A stretch of DNA of 64,000 nt, taken from contig NZ_JAHYSG010000047.1 of the NCBI RefSeq assembly GCF_022095675.1, forward strand, positions 22,779 through 86,778, in the 5' to 3' direction. This stretch comes from Dactylosporangium sp. AC04546. GTDB lineage: Bacteria; Actinomycetota; Actinomycetes; Mycobacteriales; Micromonosporaceae. Below, piece after piece: positions 55,630-63,992 of the stretch. Position 1 is the stretch's first letter. The number at the start of each line of letters is the position of its first letter. The position numbers were made by a program, and so were the translations under genes. Below the pieces are notes generated by a model. That model ran no database searches, was not told the DNA's origin, and saw only the letters and a list, made by a program, of their open reading frames with translations.

Positions 55630-57384
55630 ATGGAGTTGCGCCGAGTGGCCGACATCGATCTCAGCACCCTCACCCAACGCGAGTTCCATCCGTCGCCCGC
55701 CGCCTGGGAGGACGAGGTCCTCTATTTCCTGCTCGTCGACCGGTTCGACGACGGCTTGGAGCGGCCGTTGATCACGGCTGAGGATCGCGGGAACGCCGTC
55801 GGCAGTGCGGCGGACGCCGACCGGTGGCGGGACGCCGGAGCGACCTGGTGCGGTGGCAACCTCGGCGGGATCCGGCGGCGGCTCGGGTACCTCGCGCGGC
55901 TCGGGGTCACCGCCGTCTGGATCAGCCCCATCCTCAAGCAGGTGCCGAGCCAGGACACCTACCACGGGTACGGCACACAGAACTTCCTCGATGTCGACCC
56001 ACACTTCGGCACCGCGCGGCAACTGCGGGAGCTCGTCGCCGAAGCGCATGAGCACGGTATCCGGGTCGTGCTCGACGTCGTGTTCAACCATGCCGGCGAC
56101 GTGTTCGGGTACGAGCCCGACAACCGGCCCGTCTGGATGGGGTCCGCATACGACGTCCGCGGGTTCCGGGACGCCGACGGGAAGCCCACGCTGCCGTTCG
56201 CGAGCTGCCCCGAGGCCTGGCCGGACGGGGCCGTCTGGCCGGAGGAGCTGCAGCGGCCCGGCACGTTCTCGGCCAAGGGGCGCATCGTCAACTGGGACCG
56301 ATATCCGGAGTACCTCGAAGGAGACTTCGCCGGCCTCAAGGACATCAATCTCGGCCGCGGCCCCATCGACCGGTACCAGCCCTCCCCCGCACTCCAGGCG
56401 CTGACCCGGGCCTACCAGTACTGGATCGCCTTCGCCGACCTCGACGGGTTCCGCGTCGACACCGTGAAGCACATGGACCCCGGCGCCGCCCGGTACTTCG
56501 CCTCGGCCATCCACGAGTTCGCGCAGTCCATCGGCAAGGAGCGCTTCTACCTCATCGCGGAGATCACCGGGGACCGCGCGTTCGCGTACCGCACCCTGGA
56601 AGAGATCGGCATGGATGCCGCCCTCGGGCTCGCCGACGTGCAGGACCGGCTCGAGCGGGTCGCCACGGGAGAGGCCGACCCGCGGGAGTACTTCGACCTC
56701 TTCCGCAACTCGCTCCAGGTCGGCCGCGAGTCCCACACCTGGTTCCGGGACAAGGTCGTCACCGGCTACGACGACCACGACCAGGTCCGCAAGGGCCCGT
56801 GGAAGGCACGGTTCGCCAGCGACCACGGAGCATTGACCACCGTCGCGCTCGCCCTCAACGCCACCACCCTCGGCATCCCCTGCGTCTACTACGGCAGCGA
56901 GCAGCTCTTCGACGGCGCGGGCGGCGACGACCGGTACCTCCGCGAAGCCATGTTCGGCGGCGAGTTCGGCCCGTTCCGCAGCCGCGGCGTCCACGCCTTC
57001 GACGAATCGCACCCGGTCTATCAGGAGCTGGCGAAAATCCTCGATCTCCGCAAACGCACGCAGGCACTGCGGAGGGGCCGGCAGTACCTGCGGCCGCGGT
57101 CCACCGACGGCGTCCGCTTCGAGCCACCGACGCAGCGCGGCCTGATCCCATGGTCGCGCATCTTCGCCGATCACGAAGTATTGATCGCTGTCAACACCGA
57201 TCAGCAGGCAGCCCACACCGCATGGGTCACCGTCGATGACGGGCTTCACGCCGCCGGCGACACGCTGACCTGCCGGTACAGCACCGACCACAGCCTGGAG
57301 GGAAGTTTCACGCGCGTCGAGCGGCGCAACGGGAAAGCTGTCGAGATCACCGTCCCGCCCGCTGGTGTGGTCATTTACGAATAG
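55630..57384 (+). CDS. alpha-amylase family (GH13) glycoside hydrolase
   Basis: A 584-residue GH13 enzyme acting on alpha-glucans or related alpha-glucosides. All four conserved regions are visible: I DVVFNHAGD (about residue 148), II GFRVDTVKH with nucleophile Asp277, III IAEITGD with acid/base Glu311, and IV YDDHDQ with Asp384. There is no signal peptide, so it is cytoplasmic. ATG 55630 is favoured because GGAG lies 8 bases upstream and the preceding in-frame residues are basic and low-complexity. No sugar transporter lies next to it; it may work on stored glycogen or imported maltodextrins. Confidence 0.88.
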   Translation: MELRRVADIDLSTLTQREFHPSPAAWEDEVLYFLLVDRFDDGLERPLITAEDRGNAVGSAADADRWRDAGATWCGGNLGGIRRRLGYLARLGVTAVWISPILKQVPSQDTYHGYGTQNFLDVDPHFGTARQLRELVAEAHEHGIRVVLDVVFNHAGDVFGYEPDNRPVWMGSAYDVRGFRDADGKPTLPFASCPEAWPDGAVWPEELQRPGTFSAKGRIVNWDRYPEYLEGDFAGLKDINLGRGPIDRYQPSPALQALTRAYQYWIAFADLDGFRVDTVKHMDPGAARYFASAIHEFAQSIGKERFYLIAEITGDRAFAYRTLEEIGMDAALGLADVQDRLERVATGEADPREYFDLFRNSLQVGRESHTWFRDKVVTGYDDHDQVRKGPWKARFASDHGALTTVALALNATTLGIPCVYYGSEQLFDGAGGDDRYLREAMFGGEFGPFRSRGVHAFDESHPVYQELAKILDLRKRTQALRRGRQYLRPRSTDGVRFEPPTQRGLIPWSRIFADHEVLIAVNTDQQAAHTAWVTVDDGLHAAGDTLTCRYSTDHSLEGSFTRVERRNGKAVEITVPPAGVVIYE

Positions 57385-57401
57385 GCAAATGACGATAGGA
57401 T
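57374..57401 (+). promoter_or_regulatory. promoter of the secreted beta-propeller gene
   Basis: TTTACG (57374-57379), a 16-base spacer and TAGGAT (57396-57401), the ideal actinobacterial -10. It overlaps the end of the GH13 gene and lies 40 bases before the next start. Confidence 0.6.
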
Positions 57402-57441
57402 TCCCGGGTCCGCAGTGAGATCTTGATCGGGGAGGACCTCA

Positions 57442-58347
57442 ATGCACAGACGCACCCTGCTGGCCGGCGCCGCGGGCGTCGCGGCCGGCCTGGCAGTCCC
57501 GGGAGCAGCCGAAGCGAGAACGACGTTCCCGGAGATCATCGACCTGCCGCCCGGATTCCAGCCGGAGGGCATCACCGCCGGCCCGGGCACCACGTTCTAC
57601 GTCGGCTCACTCGCCACCGGCGCGATCTACCGCGGCGACGTCGCCACGGGCAAGGGATCGACGCTCGTAGAAGGCAGCAACGGCGCCGCCCTGGGCCTGG
57701 AGTTCGACCGCCACGGACGGCTCTGGGTCGCCGGCGCGGGCACCGGTGGCGCAACCGTGTACAGCGCCACCGGGCGCAAGCTCACGCAGTACAACTTCAA
57801 TGGCACATTCGTCAACGACGTCGTCGTGACCGAGGACGCCGCCTACTTCACCGACTCCTACCAGCCGGTGCTCTACAAGGTGCCGCTCCACCACCACAGG
57901 CTGCCCGGCCAGGACGCGGTCCAGATCATCCAGCTCCCGGGCGAGCTCGGCGACGCGGCCGGGTTCAACAACGGAATCGAGGCGACGCCGGACGGCCGGC
58001 TGATCATCGTGCAGATGCTCGCCGACCGCCTGCTCTCCTACGACCCGAAGCGCGGCACCGCCGGCCGGATCGACCTCGGCGGCGCCAGCGTCCTGCAGGG
58101 CGACGGCCTGCTCCGCCGCGGCCAGCACCTGTACGTCGTGCGGAACTTCTTCAACATCATCGCCAAGTTCCGCCTGCACCCGAGCCTCAAGAAGGCCGAG
58201 CTGGCCGAGGAGATCACCCACCCGAAGTTCGACATCCCGGCGACGGTCGCCGGCTTCGGCCCGCACCTCTACGCCGTCAACGCGCGGTTCAACGTCGAGG
58301 TGCCGACGCCGGAGACCACGTACAACATCGTTCGCACTCGATCCTGA
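57442..58347 (+). CDS. exported SMP-30/gluconolactonase-like beta-propeller protein
   Basis: A 301-residue secreted protein. A twin-arginine signal (HRRTLLAGAAG, cleavage near AEA) is followed by a beta-propeller of the SMP-30/NHL type: PPGFQPEGITAGPGTTFYVG, then GLEFDRHGRLWVAGAGTGGA, then NNGIEATPDGRLIIVQ. Metal-binding lactonase residues are plausible but not certain, so it may be a binding protein. Tat export suggests it folds, perhaps with a metal, before leaving the cell. Confidence 0.8.
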   Translation: MHRRTLLAGAAGVAAGLAVPGAAEARTTFPEIIDLPPGFQPEGITAGPGTTFYVGSLATGAIYRGDVATGKGSTLVEGSNGAALGLEFDRHGRLWVAGAGTGGATVYSATGRKLTQYNFNGTFVNDVVVTEDAAYFTDSYQPVLYKVPLHHHRLPGQDAVQIIQLPGELGDAAGFNNGIEATPDGRLIIVQMLADRLLSYDPKRGTAGRIDLGGASVLQGDGLLRRGQHLYVVRNFFNIIAKFRLHPSLKKAELAEEITHPKFDIPATVAGFGPHLYAVNARFNVEVPTPETTYNIVRTRS

Positions 58348-58350
58348 GAC

Positions 58351-58386
58351 CCGGGAGCCGGCGGTGGCGCCACCGCCGGCTCCCGG
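58351..58386 (+). terminator. 36-base perfect palindrome terminator
   Basis: Two 18-base arms (58351-58368 and 58369-58386) pair without mismatch, 3 bases after the beta-propeller stop and 15 bases before the next ATG. There is no T-run. It may stop transcription of one gene and also hide or modulate the start of the next. Confidence 0.75.
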
Positions 58387-58401
58387 CAATACTCAGCGGG
58401 C

Positions 58402-59328
58402 ATGGAGCCATCGATGGGCCGCGACCTCGCGCACGCGCTGCGCACCGGCCCGTTCTCCGCCGCGCTGCACCTCGCCATCGAGGACCGCGGGATCCGGCTG
58501 GAGGACATCCAGGACCGGCTCTCGGCGGAAGGCGTGCACGTCAGCCTCACCACGCTGTCGTACTGGCGGCGCGGCCGCAGCCGGCCGGAGCGCCCCGACT
58601 CGATCAAGGCGGTCCGGCTGCTGGAGAAGATCCTGTCCCTGCCGGAGGAGTCGCTGATCGTCCAGCTCGGCCCGCGCCGGCCGCGCGGCCGCTGGCTGAG
58701 CCGCCCGCCGGGGACCATCGAGATCGACCGATTGTTCGCCGACCACACCGGCGTCGCGAGGATGCTGGGCGATCTCGACCGCTGGCGATATCACGAGCTG
58801 ACCCGCCTCAGCCTTCATGATCTGTACCACGTGGGCGCGCAGCGGCAGGAGAAGGGCCTGACGGTCCGCCAGGTCCTGCGCGCGAACGTCGACCGGGTGT
58901 CGCGGACGGTGGCGATCTTCGAGACCGACGACCTCGACGCGACGGTGACGGTGAACCCGGTGCGCAACTGCCGCCTCGGGCGCGTCCGCTCGGTGCCGAC
59001 CGCCGGCCTGGTCGCCGCCGAGATCATCTTCGACCGGATCCTGACCCAGGGCGAGACGGTCGTGGTCGAGTACGAGTACCTGAGCGACTCGAGCCTCCCG
59101 GCCAACCGCTACTACCGCGGCTTCGCGGTCCCGGTGACCGAGTACGTCATGCAGGTGCAGTTCGACGCGGACGCGGTGCCGGCCCGCTGCCACCGCTTCG
59201 AGCGGCGGGCGCTCAACGCGCCCGAACAGGGCGTCGGCGAGGCCTGGATCGGATCCACGAACGGGGCACACCTGATCGCGTCAGATGTGCCCCCTGGCAT
59301 CGTGGGAATGCGCTGGGAGTGGGAGTAG
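58402..59328 (+). CDS. helix-turn-helix protein with C-terminal sensor-like domain
   Basis: A 308-residue cytoplasmic protein. The N-terminus (about residues 17-80: AIEDRGIRLEDIQDRLSAEG and TTLSYWRRGRSRPE) is a Cro/C1-like helix-turn-helix. The C-terminal 200 residues (NRYYRGFAVPVTEYVMQVQF; HRFERRALNAPEQGVGEAW) are not recognised but are beta-rich and recur in actinobacterial proteins of this type. It is probably a transcription regulator. Its start lies right behind a 36-base palindrome. Confidence 0.65.
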   Translation: MEPSMGRDLAHALRTGPFSAALHLAIEDRGIRLEDIQDRLSAEGVHVSLTTLSYWRRGRSRPERPDSIKAVRLLEKILSLPEESLIVQLGPRRPRGRWLSRPPGTIEIDRLFADHTGVARMLGDLDRWRYHELTRLSLHDLYHVGAQRQEKGLTVRQVLRANVDRVSRTVAIFETDDLDATVTVNPVRNCRLGRVRSVPTAGLVAAEIIFDRILTQGETVVVEYEYLSDSSLPANRYYRGFAVPVTEYVMQVQFDADAVPARCHRFERRALNAPEQGVGEAWIGSTNGAHLIASDVPPGIVGMRWEWE

Positions 59329-59331
59329 GGG

Positions 59332-61236
59332 CTAGGCGGCGCTGACCGACACGTCGTCGATCACGAAGCTGGTCTGCAGCGACCAGTCCTCGACGCCGGT
59401 GAACTTCACCGTGGCGCTCTGCCCGGCGAAGCCGCTGACGTCGACGGTCTTCTCGACGTAACCGGTGGTCTTGTCGAGGTTCGTCCAGGTGCCCACGGTC
59501 GTGCCGCCCACGGTGAGGGTCAGCCGGTCGTAGACGACGTTCTCGTACTCCGCGGTGGTGATGCGGATCCAGAACCGCAGGGTGACGCTGCCACAGCCGG
59601 CCGGGAAGGCGACGGCCTGCGACAGCGTGTCGGTCTGCACCTGGCCGCCGCCGTTGAGCCACGCGTTGCGGGTGCCGCTGCGCGCGGGGTACTGCGTCCA
59701 CGTCCCGATGACGTTCGCGGTCGCGGTCCACGGGGACGTGCCGTTCTCGAAGCCGGGGTTGCCGACCGGTTGGGTGGGCGAGCAGCCGCCGCCCGTGGTG
59801 ACCGTCCAGGTGAAGGTGGCCTGGCCGGTCCTGCTCGCGGCGTCCGTCACGGTCACGGTGACGTTGGACGTGCCCGCCGTCGTGGGCGTGCCGGTGATCC
59901 GGCCGGTGGATGCGCCGATGGCCAGGCCGGTGGGCAGGCCCGAGGCGCTCCAGGTGTACGGGCTGGTGCCGCCGGACACCTGCAGCTGCAGGTCGACGGC
60001 CTGGCCCACCGGCGTGGTGCGGTTGCCGGGGTTGGTCACCGACGGGTCGCCGGGGGTGCCGCCCCCGATGAAGCCCGTGTAGAGCAGGACGTTCGGCGAG
60101 CCGCTGCCCGGGCTGGTGATCTTTCCGGTCGTACCGTTGGTCACCAGCGCGTTGCGGACCTGAGCGGGGGTGGCGCCCGGGTTCGCGCCGAGGTACAGCG
60201 CCGCCGCCCCGGCGACGTGCGGCGACGCCATCGAGGTGCCGGTCATCGTGGCGCTGCCCGTGTTGCTCGAGTAGGAGGCGGACACGATGCTGGTACCGGG
60301 CGCGAACAGGTCCAGGCAGGAGCCGTAGTTGCTGGTCGAGTTGCGCGCGTCGGAGCTGTTCGAGTTGCCGACCGTGATCGCCGCGGAGACGGCCTGCGGG
60401 CTGTAGTAGCAGGCGTCGTCACCGTTGTTGCCGGCCGCCTGGACGAACTGCACGCCCGAGTTGATGAGGCCGGTGACCGCGCTGTCCATGGCCTGGCTGG
60501 TGCAGCGGCTGCCGCAGCCGATGCTGTAGTTCGCCACGGCCGGCTTCTGGGCGTTGGTGCGCACCCAGTTGATGCCGGCGATCAGGTCGTCGTTCGTGCC
60601 GGTGCCCTGGCAGTCCAGGACCCGGACGGACACCAGGCTCGCCTGCTTGGCGACGCCGTACGTGGTGCCGACCGCGGTGCCGGCGACGTGCGTGCCGTGA
60701 CCGTGGCAGTCCGCCGGGTTCGCGTCGCCGTCGACGATGTCGGTGCCCGGCTTGACCCGGCCGCTGAAGTCCACGTGACTCGCGTTGAGCCCGGTGTCGA
60801 GCACGTAGACGGTGACGCCCTTGCCGGGGTCGGCCGGATAGGTGTACCGCTGGTTCAGCGGCAGGCTCGCCTGGTCGATACGGTCGTCGCCCCAGTTCGG
60901 CGGGTTGTTCTGGGTATCCTGCACGCTGATGCGCTGGACCTGCTCGACGCTCGCGACGGCCGGGTCGGCGGCCAGCCGGCGGGCCTGGTCGGCGCTCATG
61001 GCGCCGGAGAACCCGTTGTCGAACAGGTGGCGCGCCTGGCCGTACCGCTTGGACAGCTCGGTGCGCTTGCCGGTGTTCCTCAGCGCTTCCTTGAGGGTGA
61101 CGATGTACCGGCCGGGTACCGCGTCGGGGCTGTCGGCGTAGAGGATCGCGCCCTGCGCCTCGGCCTGCGCCGCGGTCGTGGTGCCGGCCGCCGCCAGGAC
61201 GGCGGCGAGCACGGCGATCGGGAGTTTTCGCAACAC
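59332..61236 (-). CDS. secreted subtilisin-like serine protease (S8) with Ig-like and C-terminal modules
   Basis: A 634-residue exported protease. In order: Sec signal (to about residue 26), an inhibitor I9 propeptide (about 39-106; GRYIVTLKEAL), then the S8 catalytic domain with Asp147 (VLDTGLN), His180 (HGHGTHVAG), oxyanion Asn270 (AAGNNGDD) and Ser335 (GTSMASPHVAG). A putative-Ig (He-PIG) domain follows (about 395-475; SGLPTGLAIGASTGRITG), then a C-terminal jelly-roll-like domain (about 485-634) that may bind polymer. Paired Cys residues suggest disulfides, as in aqualysin/proteinase K types. It is a single gene. Confidence 0.93.
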   Translation of the reverse strand: MLRKLPIAVLAAVLAAAGTTTAAQAEAQGAILYADSPDAVPGRYIVTLKEALRNTGKRTELSKRYGQARHLFDNGFSGAMSADQARRLAADPAVASVEQVQRISVQDTQNNPPNWGDDRIDQASLPLNQRYTYPADPGKGVTVYVLDTGLNASHVDFSGRVKPGTDIVDGDANPADCHGHGTHVAGTAVGTTYGVAKQASLVSVRVLDCQGTGTNDDLIAGINWVRTNAQKPAVANYSIGCGSRCTSQAMDSAVTGLINSGVQFVQAAGNNGDDACYYSPQAVSAAITVGNSNSSDARNSTSNYGSCLDLFAPGTSIVSASYSSNTGSATMTGTSMASPHVAGAAALYLGANPGATPAQVRNALVTNGTTGKITSPGSGSPNVLLYTGFIGGGTPGDPSVTNPGNRTTPVGQAVDLQLQVSGGTSPYTWSASGLPTGLAIGASTGRITGTPTTAGTSNVTVTVTDAASRTGQATFTWTVTTGGGCSPTQPVGNPGFENGTSPWTATANVIGTWTQYPARSGTRNAWLNGGGQVQTDTLSQAVAFPAGCGSVTLRFWIRITTAEYENVVYDRLTLTVGGTTVGTWTNLDKTTGYVEKTVDVSGFAGQSATVKFTGVEDWSLQTSFVIDDVSVSAA

Positions 61237-61405
61237 GGTGGAGACCTCCTTGGGGGTGGCCGGCTCCGGGGCCGGGCCGGTCGGCGCCGACCCCGGAGGG
61301 CTGCGACGACGCTAGGAGGCCGTGCATCGAACGGGGAACGTCGATGAAGAGACGTCGGCGTTCCGTGCCGTCAAAACTGTTTATGAACCGTGCAAGACTG
61401 GCCGG

Positions 61406-62284
61406 ATGACGACTCTCGGCGCCGTGTTCCTGCCCCAGAATCCGCCCGAACGCCTTCGGTCCGTCGTCCGGGCCGCCGACCAGGCCGGGCTGGAGGAGCT
61501 GTGGCTGTGGGAGGACTGCTTCCTGGAGAGCGGCATCGCCACCGCGTCCGCCGCGCTCGCGTGGAGCACGTCCATGCGCGTCGGCGTCGGCCTGCTGCCC
61601 GTGCCCCTGCGCAACGTGGCGCTCACCGGCATGGAGGTGGCCACGCTGTCCCGGCTGTTCCCCGGCCGCGCGCTCATCGGCGTCGGCCACGGTGTGCAGG
61701 ACTGGATGGGCCAGGTCGGCGTGCGGGTCGAGTCGCCGGTGACCCTGCTGCGCGAGTACACCGCCGCCCTGCGCGCCCTGCTCGCCGGTGAGCGCGTCAC
61801 GACCGCCGGCCGCTACGTGAAGCTCGACGGGGTCGCGCTCGACTGGCCGCCGACCGCGCCCACCCCGATCCTCGTCGGTGCGGTCGGCCCCCGCACGCTG
61901 CGGCTGTCCGGGGAGGTCTCCGACGGGACCATTCTCACCGGTGGGACGGATCCAGCAGGTGTACTGCGGGCGCGCGCGCTCGTCGACGAGGCCCGCACGG
62001 CGGCCGGCCGCTCCGCGGCCCACCCGATCGTCGTCTACCTGCACGCCGCGACCGGCGAGGGCGCTGCCGACCGGATGGCCGCCGAGCGGGAGCGCTGGGG
62101 GTACCAGGGCCGCAGTCCCTCCGACGTGACCGTCGTGGGTGACGAGCACGCGATCGCCGACGCGGTGCACCGCTGGGCGGCGGCCGGCGCCGACAGCGTC
62201 GTCCTCCAGCCGACCCCGGACGACCCGGACCCGGAGGGCTTCGTGCGCTTCGTGGCCGAGCGCGTCCGCCCGCTGGTGGGCTGA
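61406..62284 (+). CDS. LLM-class flavin-dependent oxidoreductase
   Basis: A 292-residue luciferase-like TIM-barrel enzyme, probably using F420 (common in actinomycetes) or FMN. Landmarks are AADQAGLEELWLWEDCFLES, MRVGVGLLPVPLRNVALTGM, FPGRALIGVGHGVQDWM and PTPILVGAVGPRTLRL. ATG 61406 is used; ribosome site weak. It is followed closely by a PASTA protein and a YbaK-like protein (gaps 1 and -4), so three genes probably form an operon, though no common pathway is evident. Confidence 0.85.
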   Translation: MTTLGAVFLPQNPPERLRSVVRAADQAGLEELWLWEDCFLESGIATASAALAWSTSMRVGVGLLPVPLRNVALTGMEVATLSRLFPGRALIGVGHGVQDWMGQVGVRVESPVTLLREYTAALRALLAGERVTTAGRYVKLDGVALDWPPTAPTPILVGAVGPRTLRLSGEVSDGTILTGGTDPAGVLRARALVDEARTAAGRSAAHPIVVYLHAATGEGAADRMAAERERWGYQGRSPSDVTVVGDEHAIADAVHRWAAAGADSVVLQPTPDDPDPEGFVRFVAERVRPLVG

Positions 62285-62285
62285 C

Positions 62286-62567
62286 GTGGCCATGGAGCGG
62301 GCCGTGGTGCCCGACCTGGTCGGCCTCACCGCACGGGAGGCGCACAACCGCGCCTACTACGCCGGCGTGCTCGCGTGCGGCGTCGACCCGGACGGCCCGC
62401 CGCTGGTGGTGATCGGTGCGAAGGTCGTGACGGCCCAGCACCCGGCGCCCGGCACGGTCGTGGAGCGCCGGGCCTTCGTGACCGTGTTGTTCGCCGGTGA
62501 CCGCGCGCCGCTGCACGGGGCGCCCGATAACGATCGGTTGTCTGGAGCCTCGGAGGTGGACGAGTGA
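62286..62567 (+). CDS. small single PASTA-domain protein
   Basis: A 93-residue protein containing one PASTA domain (VVPDLVGLTAREAHNRAYYA, then VVTAQHPAPGTVVERRAFVT). PASTA domains usually sit outside the cell on Ser/Thr kinases or penicillin-binding proteins and sense muropeptides; this one has no signal or membrane segment, so its place of action is odd. GTG 62286 has GGTGGG 5 bases upstream; ATG 62292 is possible. It starts 1 base after the oxidoreductase stop and overlaps the next gene by 4 bases. Confidence 0.75.
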   Translation: MAMERAVVPDLVGLTAREAHNRAYYAGVLACGVDPDGPPLVVIGAKVVTAQHPAPGTVVERRAFVTVLFAGDRAPLHGAPDNDRLSGASEVDE

Positions 62568-63031
62568 GCAACGCGGCGATCGACGGGGTGGCCGCGAGCG
62601 GCATCGCGTACCGGATCGTGGAGCACGGGCCGGTCCGCAGCCTGGCCGAGGCCGCCGCGGCCCGCGGGGTCGCGGTGCCCGACGTGGTGAAGACGATCGT
62701 GGTGCGGCTGGCCGACGACGACTTCCGGTTCGTCCTCGTGCCCGGCGACCGGGTCATCTCGTGGCCGAAGCTGCGGGCACTGCTCGGGGTCAGCCGGATC
62801 TCGATGCCCGACGCGGCGACCGCCAAGGCGGCGACCGGCTACGAGCGCGGCACGATCACGCCGTTCGGCTCGACCACCGCCTGGCCGGTCGTCGCCGACG
62901 AGCGGGTCCGCGGCCGGGAGATCACGCTCGGCGGCGGCGCGCACGGCGTGGCGCTCGCGGTCTCCGCGGACGCCGCGCTGGTGGCGCTGGAAGCGACGGT
63001 CGCCGATGTCTCCGACCCGGAGGAGTCGTAG
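62564..63031 (+). CDS. YbaK/EbsC-type aminoacyl-tRNA deacylase-like protein
   Basis: A 155-residue protein of the YbaK/ProX superfamily, whose members remove wrongly attached amino acids from tRNA (for example Cys-tRNAPro). Landmarks are RIVEHGPVRSLAEAAAARGV, VVKTIVVRLADDDFRFVLVPG and the GYERGTITPFGS loop. It fits the free-standing actinobacterial form. Its start overlaps the PASTA gene (ATGA). Confidence 0.85.
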   Translation: MSNAAIDGVAASGIAYRIVEHGPVRSLAEAAAARGVAVPDVVKTIVVRLADDDFRFVLVPGDRVISWPKLRALLGVSRISMPDAATAKAATGYERGTITPFGSTTAWPVVADERVRGREITLGGGAHGVALAVSADAALVALEATVADVSDPEES

Positions 63032-63245
63032 CCTCGGGGCTGCCCCTCGCTAATGGAATTTGCGCAAATTGCCCATTTCGCCGGCGAGGTGTGTCAATCT
63101 GGCTCCGGCAACGATCATTGCCCGGGTTTCCGGAGGCCGGCCGTCTCGACGACCGGCGGCACGGGTCTGTTCTCGGCGTTTCCCGCCGGGCGCGGGCACG
63201 CGGCCGGAAAGCGCACGTGAGCCCTGGGCCGAACGGGGAGTTCCG
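63032..63245 (+). other. leader of the NlpC/P60 gene with a 14-base palindrome
   Basis: A 214-base region. It begins with a perfect A/T-rich palindrome, AATTTGCGCAAATT (63057-63070), a likely operator. The rest is GC-rich and can form short hairpins. Actinobacterial NlpC/P60 genes often carry a c-di-AMP (ydaO) riboswitch, but its conserved GGGTGAAT-type and CCGACAG-type blocks are not visible here. The GGGGAG at 63235-63240 is the ribosome site. Confidence 0.5.
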
Positions 63246-63992
63246 CTGACCAGCCAACCGTTACGCCGCAACGTCGCGGCCGCCACCACCCTCTGCACCA
63301 TCGCTGCCTCGGCCGTCGGCGGCTCACTGCTCACGCAGGCTCCGGCCGTCTCCGACCCCGCGCCCTACGTCGCCGTGGGCCCGGCCGAGCCGCACCGCCC
63401 CGATCGCCTGGCCGAGCTCCTGCCGGCCCGCCGCCCGCCGGCGGAGCTCCTGCCGGCCCGCCGCCCGCCGGCGGAGCGTCGAACGCCGATTGCGCAAGCA
63501 ACCCCGGCAACGACCGCGGTCAACGCGCGAGCGTCGTTGGAAAAGACCCCGCGAACCGCCCGCGCGCAGCGCAAACGCACGCATGCGAAACCGCGCACGA
63601 CCGCGCCGCCGAACCGCCCGCGCACCCGGCCGCGGCCCGTCCCGCAGGGCAACGCGGGCGACGGCGGCGTGATCGGTTTCGCGATGGCGCAGGTCGGCAA
63701 GGGGTACCGCTACGGCTCCACGGGCCCGGACCGGTTCGACTGCTCGGGCCTGGTCGTCGCGGCGTACCGCCGGATCGGCGTCAACCTGCCCCGCTCCACG
63801 AGCGGCCTGGTGGGCCGGGGCCGCCCGGTGACCCGCGCCGAGCTCCGCCCGGGCGACCTGGTGTTCCCGTCCTCGGGCCACGTGGGGATCTACATCGGCG
63901 GCGGCCGCATGGTCCACGCCTCGACGGAGCGCGGCGGCGTGAAGGTGAGCCCGATCTACTCCTTCCGCACCGCCCGCCGCCCGCTCGCCTGA
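63246..63992 (+). CDS. secreted NlpC/P60 cell-wall peptidase
   Basis: A 248-residue exported peptidoglycan endopeptidase if started at CTG 63246, which has GGGGAG 5 bases upstream and gives a clean signal peptide (RRNVAAATTLCTIAASAVGG, cleavage near APAVSDP). The only in-frame ATG (63060) would add 62 implausible residues lying inside an apparent leader. A Pro/Arg-rich basic linker (about residues 45-130) precedes the NlpC/P60 domain: catalytic Cys in DRFDCSGLV, His in SSGHVGIYIGGG and the third polar residue near MVHAS. It likely cleaves stem peptides during growth or division. Confidence 0.85.
   Translation: MTSQPLRRNVAAATTLCTIAASAVGGSLLTQAPAVSDPAPYVAVGPAEPHRPDRLAELLPARRPPAELLPARRPPAERRTPIAQATPATTAVNARASLEKTPRTARAQRKRTHAKPRTTAPPNRPRTRPRPVPQGNAGDGGVIGFAMAQVGKGYRYGSTGPDRFDCSGLVVAAYRRIGVNLPRSTSGLVGRGRPVTRAELRPGDLVFPSSGHVGIYIGGGRMVHASTERGGVKVSPIYSFRTARRPLA
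63414..63473 (+). repeat. perfect 30-base tandem duplication inside the NlpC/P60 gene
   Basis: Two identical 30-base units (63414-63443 and 63444-63473) encode ELLPARRPPA twice in the linker. The frame is kept, so the only effect is a longer basic, Pro-rich linker. Identity at the base level suggests a recent slippage event. Confidence 0.9.

Noticed and set aside
57423..58820. 465-codon plus-strand frame overlapping the beta-propeller gene
   Set aside because: Arg/Pro/Gly-rich shadow translation; the frame with the Tat signal and propeller repeats is the real one.
63060..63245. c-di-AMP (ydaO) riboswitch before the NlpC/P60 gene
   Set aside because: Expected from knowledge of actinobacterial wall hydrolase genes, but the conserved blocks could not be found in the leader. 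A covariance-model search would settle it.
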